NCBI GenBank assembly: GCA_963575745.1
Contig: CAUYUJ010016150.1
Location: 172,490 to 192,489, forward strand
Length of the DNA stretch: 20,000 bases
Source of the DNA: Prorocentrum cordatum
Taxonomy: Eukaryota; Sar; Dinophyceae; Prorocentrales; Prorocentraceae
Direction of reading: 5' to 3'
In this document: piece by piece, positions 7,310-15,360 of the stretch
Position numbering within the stretch: the stretch's first letter is position 1
How the letters are laid out: each line of letters starts with the position of its first letter
Notes under the pieces: generated by a model
What the model was told of the DNA's origin: nothing
The model's input: the letters and a program-made list of their open reading frames with translations, nothing else
The model's database searches: none
Made by a program: the position numbers and the translations under genes

Positions 7310-7500
7310 CTCCAGAGATCCAACGTATTAAAAAAAAGACCGAGGTTTTTCGCAGCTTGTGGCCTCTAGGGGCCCTCGCCGGGCCCCGGGACCGTCAAAA
7401 ATGACTCAGGACGAAAAGCTGGTCTTGGGGAAGGGGTCGAGATTGCTGGGGACCCCGCATTGAAAGAATCACGACATCGGATCTCTGGGTTCTGCGCACC
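7310..7500 (+). repeat. Block C, copy 2
   Basis: Collinear with copy 1: CGAGGTTTTTCGCAG, then GGGGCCCTCGCCGGGCCCCG, GGACCGTCAAAAATGACTC, CTGGTCTTGGGGAAGGGGTC and ACATCGGATCTCTGGG at the end. The gap 7181-7309 holds a G-run (about 7230-7247) and no gene. Confidence 0.8.
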
Positions 7501-7539
7501 CCCCCTTCTCTGCTGCCCCCCCTCTCGTCCGACCCGGCT

Positions 7540-7705
7540 CCCCAGACATCCGACGCCTCGATTTCTTCGTGACGCGGGCCCCCGATCTCCCGACCACTTC
7601 CCCGGGACCAGTCTTTCACCCCGAGTCGTTTTTTTTTCGACGGCCCCGAGGCCCGGCGAGGGCCCCCCCGAGGCCGACAACTATGAAAGACCTCCGTCTC
7701 GATTT
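7540..7705 (-). repeat. Block C, copy 3, inverted
   Basis: Reverse complement of block C: CCACTTCCCCGGGACCAG, CACCCCGAGTCG, a T-run, GACGGCCCCGAGGCCCGGCG, AGGGCCCCCCCGAGGCCGAC, then GAAAGACCTCCGTCTCGAT. The edge words ACATCCGACG (left) and CCGATGTCTGGG (right, about 7718-7728) are themselves inverted copies. Confidence 0.78.
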
Positions 7706-7729
7706 TCTCGAGACGCCCGATGTCTGGGT

Positions 7730-7918
7730 TGACGAACCAACAACACACACCCATACCCATAGGGGGATCGGAGAGGGCTATGGGTGCGTGTTGTCGGATG
7801 GGGATCCCCGCTCGGACGGGAGCGTTCCCCAGGGTCCGACAACCCGCACCCATACCCACAGCCAGTCCTCCTCCCAACGACCCCCCTATGGGTATGGGTG
7901 TGTGTTGTTCGTTCGTCA
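7730..7918. mobile_element. 189-bp MITE-like / foldback element
   Basis: Terminal inverted repeats cover 7730-7770 and 7878-7918, and 39 of 41 positions pair. The ends read TGACGAAC...GTTCGTCA. A second nested inverted repeat lies inside (7776-7798 against 7834-7862, with one 6-base length difference), so nearly the whole element can fold on itself. It is flanked on both sides by TGGGT (7725-7729 and 7919-7923), consistent with a 5-bp target-site duplication. There is no internal ORF of note. The structure is that of a non-autonomous DNA transposon; the superfamily cannot be named from one copy. Confidence 0.75.
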
Positions 7919-8078
7919 TGGGTCTCCCGAGCTGCCCCCAGCGCCCGGCTCGCCCGCGGGCCCGGCCGACCAGTCCGCCGGCGCTGCGGGGGCCGCGCCG
8001 GCCGAGGCGGGAGGTCTCCCCGTGGGGCGGGCTGCGCTCTCGAGCGCACAAAAGTTCGGCGCCGTCGGATCTATCTCG

Positions 8079-8150
8079 AGGAGGAGGAGGAGGAGGAGGA
8101 GGAGGAGGAGGAGGAGGAGGGGGAGGAGGAGGAGGAGGAGGGGGAGGCGT
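8079..8150. repeat. (GGA)n microsatellite
   Basis: A near-pure GGA run with two GGG interruptions. Frames through it are homopolymeric and not genes. Confidence 0.96.
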
Positions 8151-8501
8151 GAGGCTCGAGGTCGCCAGAACTCGGGCTTGCCTGTGCTTTTGCACGAGCC
8201 CGTGTTGCATACTGTGACGGTCCAGTGTTCGTGGGATGTGTGCAGCGGGAGCTCGCGTCAGGTTTTGAGATTGAGTCTCGTCATTAGCTTGCTTGATGGC
8301 CACGTCAGGCCTACCCGTGTCTCTCGAACCCGAGTCTTTCGTCTCCCCGAACACGTTGTGGTGACCAAAGCGTGTTGAGGTGGAGGGGATTCGGGGTCAC
8401 CAGGTCACCGCACGACTGTGGGACTCGGGCCGTTCTCCGAGGACGTCTCGGGCGACGGGCTTCCGAGGTCCCAAGAACGTGCAGTGACGGACCGCGCGGT
8501 G
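8151..8501. other. No supported gene
   Basis: Single-copy-looking sequence between two (GGA)n tracts. One segment near 8437-8462 (GAGGACGTCTCGGGCGACGGG) resembles an R unit but stands alone. No ORF carries a recognisable domain. Confidence 0.55.
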
Positions 8502-8546
8502 AGGAGGAGGAGGAGGAGGAGGAGGAGGAGGAGGAGGAGGAGGAGG
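8502..8546. repeat. (GGA)n microsatellite at the 3' edge of the LINE
   Basis: Read on the minus strand this is a (TCC)n run, about 40 bases after the end of the LINE's extended frame, preceded by two copies of GAATTCGCTG (8546-8565, plus-strand reading). It may be the simple-repeat tail of the retrotransposon or the genomic target. Confidence 0.9.
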
Positions 8547-8588
8547 AATTCGCTGGAATTCGCTGATATCCACGGGGTGGCAGCGAGT

Positions 8589-8813
8589 TCAGCGAGCAAC
8601 AGGCGGCGGGCCACGGAGGGCGGCCTCGCGCCTGACGATGCCCAGCTCACGTACCTGAGACGTCTTCGACGGCCCCGCGCGGCTGGGAAACAGTCCCTTT
8701 TGAATTCGCTGAAGGTTCTGAAGACCTTTCTTGGTGCGGTCTTTACATTCGTCAACTAAATGACGTGGGTCCTCCGTGGCCGTTTTACCACACGTCAAAC
8801 AAAAAAGTACCCG
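8589..8813 (-). pseudogene. In-frame Cys-Cys-His-Cys tail of the LINE beyond a TAA
   Basis: Directly after the TAA that closes the RT/RNase H ORF, the same reading frame continues for about 74 codons to a TGA at 8589-8591. It reads FCLTCGKTATEDPRHLVDEC, a Cys-x2-Cys-x9-His-x4-Cys arrangement typical of the C-terminal zinc knuckle of LINE proteins, followed by a basic stretch (KDRTKKGLQNLQRIQKG). Spacing and frame fit continuation of the protein, so the TAA looks like a disabling mutation, a readthrough site or a sequencing error. No sensible start codon lies between, so an independent gene is unlikely. Confidence 0.72.
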
Positions 8814-11800
8814 TTACAGAGGCAAATTGTGTGAGGCGTGACAGACCTTCCCCCCAACCGTCACCGCCCCACCAGCCCGCACCACCCCATGATCAGCGAG
8901 ACCAGAAAGGTCAGGGCTCGCCGCCTGACGCTGCGTCGCCGCAAAGGCTGCAACATCATGCACGGGGGCAACTTGGTGACACAGCGAGCACAGCCATTTG
9001 CGTTCGGTCCTGACCAAACAGCGTTCGCTCTTAAGAAGGGCCGCAGGGAGGCCGACAACCCGACGGGCCTCGGGAGGCCGCTCGGCGGACCACGGGGCCA
9101 CACTGATGGAGTCCACCATGGCCTTCGCCGCTCTTCGCCTAACCAGCGACGCCGTGCAATCCCAGAGATCAGTTTCGGGGGGCCTTTGGCCCTGGAGGCC
9201 GTGGGTCCAGGAAAACTTGGCCGCTTCTCCCGCGAGAATGTCGGCAAACCCATTGCCCGTGGCGAACAACCGCTCCTGAGGGGAGAGGGCGGGGTCCTCA
9301 GGGTCAACGTGCGACGGGCACCACACAACCTGGACTTCACCCTCTCCCCTCTCAGCGAGGGCGGCTCGGACGCGGAACCAGAGGTCAGAGTTGGGGCCTT
9401 TACAGTGCTCATGCCTTCTGGAGTGCCACCCTCGATGGAGGGCCGCGTTGTCCGTGACAAAACGCAACGGGCCTGGAAATCGGCGAAGCGCAAGCTCAAA
9501 AGCGCGGATCTCGGCTATGGGCACCGTTTGGCGGCGACCCCCAAGGGTCGAGGCAAAGCCGCGGGCCCGAGTCCAGCCTCCAGAGGCTGGCGCCAGCGTA
9601 ATCGCAGCCGCGCCCACCCTTCGGCGACGAGGGTTGCTGCTAAATTGCCCTCCCGAGCCGTCGCCGAAAACGAGCAGCATGCCATCCTCTCTGCAGTCGA
9701 GGAGGTCCGAGTGCTCTCCGTCCACCCCCCACTCCACGTCCTCCCCCCCGTCACGAAAGTCTGGACACGTGAATGAGCGAGGCGGGAGCCCGCGCAGCCA
9801 GAGACTCGGGTTGGCCTCGTGGCCTGCGCGGGCCTGAGCAACTAAAAACTCTGACGTTTCATAAGCGGGGTCATCCTTGTTGCAGGGGCACTCCCAAATA
9901 CGGTAGAAAAGGGTTTCCTCTGGGGCCCCGCAACGCGGACATTTCAAGGAAACAAGATAGCCTCGATCTCGCTGCCTCTGATGAGGCCACTGGCCTCCAG
10001 AGGTGTCTGTGACCATCTGACCGATCTGATCGAATTCATCACGTTTCAGGAAACGCTGGAGCTGTGAGCGAATGGCAGTCACGTCGGCACCTGAGACGAG
10101 ATCCTCCCCGTGCTCGTGTTTAGCCGCCTGCTGCCACAGCTGAGCTTTGAGGTCCTCAGCAAAATCGCTAACTAATTCAGCAATGTCGAAATCTCCAGCG
10201 ACTCGATCGGCCGCGATGTCAGGAAACTGCCAGATTTCAAACGTATCGGCCCCGATGGGCCTGCGCCACTCGGTGGGAGAGATGGGCCTCCAACCTCCAT
10301 CTCTCAGGGTGGCGATGATGGCCCCAATAGGCCCTCGGACTTTCCGCCACCTAAACTTGGGGTCGTGCCCGAGGCGCGCGGCCACCAATGGCCAAGCTTT
10401 CACGATTCGAGGGTGGAGGGAGGGGCACTTGTCCCAGAGGTCGAGCCAGGAGCGGACCAGCTGGGTCCGTAAACTGATTCCAGGGTCCCTGTCCCCAAAC
10501 CAAATCGCCAGAGTGGTGGCGAGGCAGCGCCCTGGGCCCTTGCCCGCGACAGCTTGGGCCGCCTGTTTCCGCAACTGGAGGATGGAGGAGGGGGAGAGCC
10601 CCATTGCCCGGTGCCCATACACCGACTGAGGCAACGCCCCTTGCAGCCACAGACCTTGGGATTCCTTGGCAAGAGAAGCGTGCCTGCGAAGTTTATTAAT
10701 GCGAGCACCTCTGGAGCGGCCCTTGCTCAGTCGCTGGTTGAGCTTCACGCGCGACCGACGCGACCCCCCCGCAACGTCACACCCCAAATCCACCGCAGCT
10801 TTAACGAGCGAGGCCGGCATCCCCAGACGGTTGATTTTGTTCAAAAGCTCGGGGCCCAACCTGGGAGTGTTGACCACAAGCTTGGTCTTGGAAGATATCG
10901 GGGGCTCCTGATCCGCAAACGACCGCACTAACGAGTCAGCGAGCCCCAACATCTGGCCAGAAACGTCGGCCCATCTCCCTTCGGACCGAGCAACAGTATC
11001 ATCTACGAACGTCCAGATGGCCGAAGAGGCCTTGGCCTGACTCACGGCCAGCACCCCGTGGGCCTCCTCCATGATAGGTCCCAGGAAAAGTTTGGCTAGC
11101 GAAACTCCCTTGGAGGACCCCGCGACCAGGGACCGAGCCGGGAACACAAATTCGCTGGCCATGGCACGAGATTTCAAAACCCGCGGAGCCAAAAACATCT
11201 GGACTTCCAACAGAGCTACAACGGCAGGATAAGACTGAGCTAAAGCGATCTCCATCAGCTTCAGCAGAGAGATGTTGACATAAAATTTCTCTAAATCGAG
11301 CAGTAGCACAGCCACAGAGAAACCCAGCTCATGGGCGGCCTCGTCCATGACGGACCGCTGCAGGGCGGCTCTCAAGGCCGACGAGTGCCGCACCGCGGTG
11401 TCCCAGAAGTCGCTCCTGCTATCGGCCCAGCTGTCGGTGGCAGACGAGCGCGCACGTGACCACAGTCCCACGATCTTCGGAAGGACGCCGATGATGCGCT
11501 CGCCGCCAGCAGGCTTCGGCAGAGTGGCGCACATCGTCAGCAGCAACTGCAACGGCCATGAGCCAACCTCCTGCGCAGCGTTGAGGATGGCGACCACCTC
11601 GAGCATGGCGGCCAGCGGCAGCCTCTGCAGATCTGTCGGCCCGAAGACGTCAACGCCCTTGGACTTGGAGCTCGGTAACTCGTTCCACAGCGGCTCCAAG
11701 TCATCAATCGTGAGCGGCGGCAGAGCCTCGATCGTGCTCTGCGTGATGAGTAGCTCCTTCGTGTCCAGAATTGCGTCGTGGGACGCGTTGTTGTCGGTCC

Positions 11801-12107
11801 AGATGGGGGCCCACCTCCCCACCTTCTGAGCCATGATCAATTGCGGATCTGAAGTAGCTCCCTGCGGCAACGCACACTCCACCTCCAGGATCTCCAAGGG
11901 GCCTGGGTCCTTCACGTGCTGGTGAAGGAAGCGCGGCTTGTGGGCCCACATGTCCTTGGCCCACCTGACATACGCTTGGGGCGCCGCGGTCAAAGTGCGC
12001 GCAAAGGCGCGGCCGACCCACCTCTCAGTGACTTCCACTATCTCGTCTAAGGTGTCAACGTCGGACTCGCCGTTCGGCAACAGAATCAAGTTGATCCAGT
12101 GGTCCAC
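8814..12107 (-). CDS. LINE reverse transcriptase with C-terminal RNase H (1097 aa)
   Basis: The listed start is a GTG, and the frame is open for about 25 more codons upstream without ATG. It is probably the continuation of the endonuclease frame and not a separately initiated protein. RT region, about 120-430: KSKGVDVFGPTDLQRLP (148-164), LPK..GGERIIGVLPKIVGLWSR (196-218), motif A LLLDLEKFY with D271, and motif C FVDD (367-370) in place of the common YADD. A Cys pair CPRC (723-726) begins a zinc-like motif in which the expected His is Tyr735, before Cys740. RNase H region, about 808-965, has a complete active-site set: D816 (FGDGSG), E866, D886 (TDNAA), H933 (PSHVD) and D956. A further Cys pair is at C1040 and C1043. 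The polymerase copies the element RNA at the nicked target, and RNase H degrades the template. It ends at TAA (8814-8816), with a conserved-looking tail still in frame beyond it. Confidence 0.9.
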   Translation of the reverse strand: MDHWINLILLPNGESDVDTLDEIVEVTERWVGRAFARTLTAAPQAYVRWAKDMWAHKPRFLHQHVKDPGPLEILEVECALPQGATSDPQLIMAQKVGRWAPIWTDNNASHDAILDTKELLITQSTIEALPPLTIDDLEPLWNELPSSKSKGVDVFGPTDLQRLPLAAMLEVVAILNAAQEVGSWPLQLLLTMCATLPKPAGGERIIGVLPKIVGLWSRARSSATDSWADSRSDFWDTAVRHSSALRAALQRSVMDEAAHELGFSVAVLLLDLEKFYVNISLLKLMEIALAQSYPAVVALLEVQMFLAPRVLKSRAMASEFVFPARSLVAGSSKGVSLAKLFLGPIMEEAHGVLAVSQAKASSAIWTFVDDTVARSEGRWADVSGQMLGLADSLVRSFADQEPPISSKTKLVVNTPRLGPELLNKINRLGMPASLVKAAVDLGCDVAGGSRRSRVKLNQRLSKGRSRGARINKLRRHASLAKESQGLWLQGALPQSVYGHRAMGLSPSSILQLRKQAAQAVAGKGPGRCLATTLAIWFGDRDPGISLRTQLVRSWLDLWDKCPSLHPRIVKAWPLVAARLGHDPKFRWRKVRGPIGAIIATLRDGGWRPISPTEWRRPIGADTFEIWQFPDIAADRVAGDFDIAELVSDFAEDLKAQLWQQAAKHEHGEDLVSGADVTAIRSQLQRFLKRDEFDQIGQMVTDTSGGQWPHQRQRDRGYLVSLKCPRCGAPEETLFYRIWECPCNKDDPAYETSEFLVAQARAGHEANPSLWLRGLPPRSFTCPDFRDGGEDVEWGVDGEHSDLLDCREDGMLLVFGDGSGGQFSSNPRRRRVGAAAITLAPASGGWTRARGFASTLGGRRQTVPIAEIRAFELALRRFPGPLRFVTDNAALHRGWHSRRHEHCKGPNSDLWFRVRAALAERGEGEVQVVWCPSHVDPEDPALSPQERLFATGNGFADILAGEAAKFSWTHGLQGQRPPETDLWDCTASLVRRRAAKAMVDSISVAPWSAERPPEARRVVGLPAALLKSERCLVRTERKWLCSLCHQVAPVHDVAAFAATQRQAASPDLSGLADHGVVRAGGAVTVGGKVCHASHNLPL

Positions 12108-13462
12108 CTCGTCGGTGGTAGCCTTGGTGCCGAAATGACCGCACGCGGCTGTTCCAGGGCCTGAGACAGCATGGAATTGAGAGCTAACGCACAGCGGTGC
12201 TGCTGATCACGATCGGAGCCGTTGCGAACCAATGAACGGTATCGCACTATGATGGATTCGATTGTCCACCACCACTCCATAGTAGGCGAACGCATGTGAG
12301 TACGGCCAGGCGACGCCTTAAGGCGTGTCCACTTCAAACCGTACATCTGGCCGCGCCCTCGGTACCTGCTCCACTCGTATTTGGGAACCTGTTCGGTGGT
12401 CAGGATCGCCTGCTCGACGGTGGACACCCAATGGCTGTGCCGCGCCGATAGAGCCGCGACCGCGTCCTTGTTGCGGGGGACTGCCCAGGCGACACTGTGG
12501 TCCAACAGACTGCTGGGCACCGTATCCTCAGGCTCCTGCCAGCACAGGTCCCAGGTCTCGGAGGGGACGTAGAATGGGACCGAAACAGCCGCACTTCCAG
12601 GAGTGTCAGGCGGAGGGTGCAATTCATCAAAACTTTCGTGCAACTCGTCAGGTAGCCGCTGCCGACGGTCGATCCTCCTTTCCTCCAGCTGCTTTTGGCG
12701 TTTGCTGTTGGGGTCGGCCTGGCGCCTCGGGCGGTCGCGTGGAGGTAAATCATGCGGCAGAGTAACCACTTGATGCCACCAATCTTTGTGCGCATCAGAG
12801 ATCTGTATGTCCAGCCCGATGTGTGTGCGCCAAGGCACTTCTGAGAAACCCTGGACCTGCACCTGCTCGTGGAACCCGCGCTTGACCACCAAGTAGTCGA
12901 TGAGGGAGGCGCTGTCTCCCTTGGTGCAGGTGGACTCAACGCCGCTGGGAGTTACAATCTCCCCGTCCCATAGGCCAAGAATGCCTGACTGCTTCAGAAC
13001 CTGGGGGCAGATGTTCCAGTCGGCCATGACCATCCAGGGGTCGGCGAGGGTGGCCAGGAAGGCCGTGAGTGCCTTCACCCTTGGGCTACTGTCGCCACCC
13101 AACTTGTGCCCTGGAAACAGGCACGCTGAGATAATGACCACGTTGCCGTTCCGCAGGTGCAGTGTGAGCGGACAGAAACCACGAAAGGGCCGTCCAGCTT
13201 TACGAAGGGCTTCCCAACTTGTGGTGGCTAGGTGTCGTTTGGCTAACACCCACTCGCCCCCTCTGGTGCCCGATTCGGACTTGACTGAGGCCTCGGCAGG
13301 CGTGGCCGCGAGCTTCCACCCATCCTTGAGGCAGTTGAGCTGAGATGAGGGCCGACGACCACAGGACCTTTCCTGGGGTGCGCCCCGGCTAGAGTGCCGA
13401 GGCGGGTCCGGCCCAGGCCACGAGGGAGTTCCCCGAGGGGCCACGAGTAGGAGAAGCAACAA
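12086..13462 (-). CDS. LINE endonuclease-domain ORF (5'-truncated, 458 aa)
   Basis: The frame opens with a TTG after an in-frame TAG, so no true start is supported; it is the distal part of a longer polyprotein. The protein shows an APE-like endonuclease/exonuclease/phosphatase fold by motif order: Gly-Trp at 48-49, GGEWVLAKRH (68-77), the strand VVIISACLFPG (108-118), MVMADWN (144-150; D148 and N150 standing for the family GDFN), SLIDYLVV (186-193; D189) and THIGLDI (213-219; H214 standing for the family SDH). A candidate catalytic Gln-Glu lies at 30-31. The normal N-terminal strand with its Asn is missing. Residues 240-458 are a basic linker that usually joins EN to RT. In the family this enzyme nicks target DNA to prime reverse transcription. 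The 3' end overlaps the RT frame by 22 bp in the -1 register. Probably non-functional because of the missing N-terminus. Confidence 0.82.
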   Translation of the reverse strand: MLLLLLVAPRGTPSWPGPDPPRHSSRGAPQERSCGRRPSSQLNCLKDGWKLAATPAEASVKSESGTRGGEWVLAKRHLATTSWEALRKAGRPFRGFCPLTLHLRNGNVVIISACLFPGHKLGGDSSPRVKALTAFLATLADPWMVMADWNICPQVLKQSGILGLWDGEIVTPSGVESTCTKGDSASLIDYLVVKRGFHEQVQVQGFSEVPWRTHIGLDIQISDAHKDWWHQVVTLPHDLPPRDRPRRQADPNSKRQKQLEERRIDRRQRLPDELHESFDELHPPPDTPGSAAVSVPFYVPSETWDLCWQEPEDTVPSSLLDHSVAWAVPRNKDAVAALSARHSHWVSTVEQAILTTEQVPKYEWSRYRGRGQMYGLKWTRLKASPGRTHMRSPTMEWWWTIESIIVRYRSLVRNGSDRDQQHRCALALNSMLSQALEQPRAVISAPRLPPTRWTTGST

Positions 13463-13548
13463 AAACTAGCGGTCATCGAGCCTCAACCCTCCGAGTCAGC
13501 ATCGCCTAACCGATGTCCCATGTCCACCCCCGCTGGGCCGTGGTATAT

Positions 13549-13583
13549 GACGATGACGACGAAAACCACGACGACGTCGACTT

Positions 13584-13614
<31 letters not shown>

Positions 13615-13714
13615 AATGACAATGATGACGATGACAATAACGACGACGACGATGACGACGACGGTGACAATGACCACGACAATGACGATGACGACGACGA
13701 CGATGACGACGATG
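13549..13714. repeat. (GAC)n / GATGAC / AATGAC compound microsatellite
   Basis: GAC triplets are mixed with GAT, AAT and GGT variants. Frames give poly-Asp, poly-Thr or poly-Arg/Ser/Val and are not genes. This tract lies about 80 bp beyond the LINE's 5' edge, so the element may have inserted beside it. Confidence 0.95.
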
Positions 13715-13838
13715 CCCCACCAGTCCACCCACCATGTTGTGACATGCCCCGCGAACCCCGGAGGGAACAGCACCCATTCCCACCCAGGTGGGTAAGACGG
13801 CCTCTGGGGCCACGGGCATGCCAGCGGGGAAGGAGGAT

Positions 13839-14018
13839 CCAGTCAGCCGATCCAAGACGCTACAATCTTGAGACTGAAAACCGCTCAGTGTCAAGAAAGT
13901 CACACGACCCTCAAGCCAAGGCAGTCCAGCCAAACGGTCCAAGACGCTACAATCTTATGTAGGATGAAAGACCGCTCAATGTCAAACAAGTCATATGCAC
14001 GATCTCCAAGCGAAGGCG
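13839..14018 (+). repeat. Direct duplication of an 85-90 bp segment
   Basis: Copy 1 (13839-13922) and copy 2 (13926-14018) share CCAAGACGCTACAATCTT, then GAMDG-AA, ACCGCTCARTGTCAA, AAGTCA and CAAGCSAAGGC in the same order. Divergence is moderate, so the duplication is not very recent. No coding potential is evident. Confidence 0.85.
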
Positions 14019-14020
14019 GC

Positions 14021-14326
<306 letters not shown>

Positions 14327-15039
14327 CATGCCACGACAGGTGCCGTCCTGCCCCTCGACGGCCGCCGCCCCAGAGCGGGCCCGGGGGGTCGGGGCAGGGC
14401 TCGACGGGGCCACCGGGAGGGGGAGGAGGAGGGGAACGAGGAGGACTACGAGGAGCAGAAGAAGGAGGAGGAGGAGGGGGAGGGCGAGGACGAGGACGAG
14501 GAGGAGGAGGAGGACGACGACGAGACAGGAGGACGAGAGGAAAAGAGAAGGAGAGGAGGAGGAGGAGGAGGAGGAGGAACTTGGAAGAGAAGCAGCGAGG
14601 AGCGAGATGTTTGGCTCCATTTGAATGTCGAGTGGGTCCGTGGTCTACCCCAGCTGCTGCTGGAGAGATCGAGGAGCAGGATGAGGAGGAGGAGGAGGAC
14701 AAGGAGGAGGTAGAGAAGGAAGGCAACCACGAGAAGGACCGTTGCTTTCAACGTCTCCGGCTCTTCCTGGAGGACTTCTGGAGGGGGAGGCTTCTGGAGG
14801 CGCCAAGCGACCTCTGCAGGGACCTGCAGAGATCCCAGGAGGCCTCCAGAGACCAGAAGTGGGGTTCTGAGCTCTTGCAACTTCAGGATGTCGGGCCGGA
14901 CCCAGACAGCCGACGGCGTGGTTATTCTCATAACCAGATGGCGTTTTTCCCCATATCCTAAGATGGGGTTCTTGTTATTACTTGGACGCCTCCTACTCCC
15001 TCTCCTCCTTCCTCCTCCTCTTTCCTCCTCCCCTCCTGT
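14327..15039. other. Purine-rich stretch without a supported gene
   Basis: GGA/GAC-rich tracts occupy about 14418-14580 and 14676-14720. A perfect 9-bp-arm hairpin lies at 14812-14831 (CTCTGCAGG-GA-CCTGCAGAG) within a segment rich in CCTGGAGG/GGAGGCCTCC words. A CCTCCT-rich run precedes the minisatellite at about 14990-15035. A long Glu/Asp-rich frame crosses 13868-14713 but is driven by the microsatellites. Confidence 0.6.
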
Positions 15040-15345
15040 CGGACTTACTCCTACTCAGACTTGCTCATACTCAGACTTACTCATACACAGACTTACTCAT
15101 ACTCAGACTTACTCATACTCAGACCTACTCACAGACATACTCATACTCAGGCATATTCATACTCAGACCTACTCATACTCAGACTTACTCATACTCAGAC
15201 TTACTCATACTCAGACATTCTCATACCCAGACGTACTCAGACTCAGACTTACTCACACTCAGACATATCCATACTCAGACTTACTCATACTCAGACTTAC
15301 TCATACCCAGGCGTACTCATACTCAGACTTACTCATAGTCTGAGA
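15040..15345 (+). repeat. 16-bp minisatellite, about 19 copies
   Basis: Unit ACTTACTCATACTCAG with frequent C/T substitutions and a few length variants. Because 16 is not a multiple of three, all three frames cycle through it and give Ser-Tyr-Ser-Asp-Leu-like peptide repeats, which are not evidence of a protein. Confidence 0.95.
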
Positions 15346-15360
15346 CTTACTCAACACACA

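Larger units (their letters stand above)
8546..13465 (-). mobile_element. 5'-truncated non-LTR retrotransposon (LINE), dinoflagellate-like
   Basis: The element runs right to left: an endonuclease/exonuclease/phosphatase-type endonuclease (12086-13462), a reverse transcriptase plus RNase H ORF (8814-12107), an in-frame Cys-rich tail (8589-8813), then about 40 bases of 3' sequence ending at (TCC)n. There is no LTR, integrase or protease. The order EN-RT-RNase H-zinc tail is that of APE-type LINEs with a C-terminal RNase H. The 5' end is abrupt: the frame opens just after a TAG at 13466-13468, with the start of the endonuclease domain missing, and (GAC)n begins about 80 bp further on. Such truncation is usual for LINEs copied by incomplete target-primed reverse transcription. 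Both boundaries are estimates, and I found no convincing target-site duplication. Confidence 0.88.

Noticed and set aside
13243-13476. Second ORF at the LINE 5' end as a separate ORF1 (gag-like) protein
   Set aside because: It overlaps the endonuclease frame, shows no zinc knuckle or coiled coil, and has shadow-frame composition (Arg/Pro/Ser-rich).
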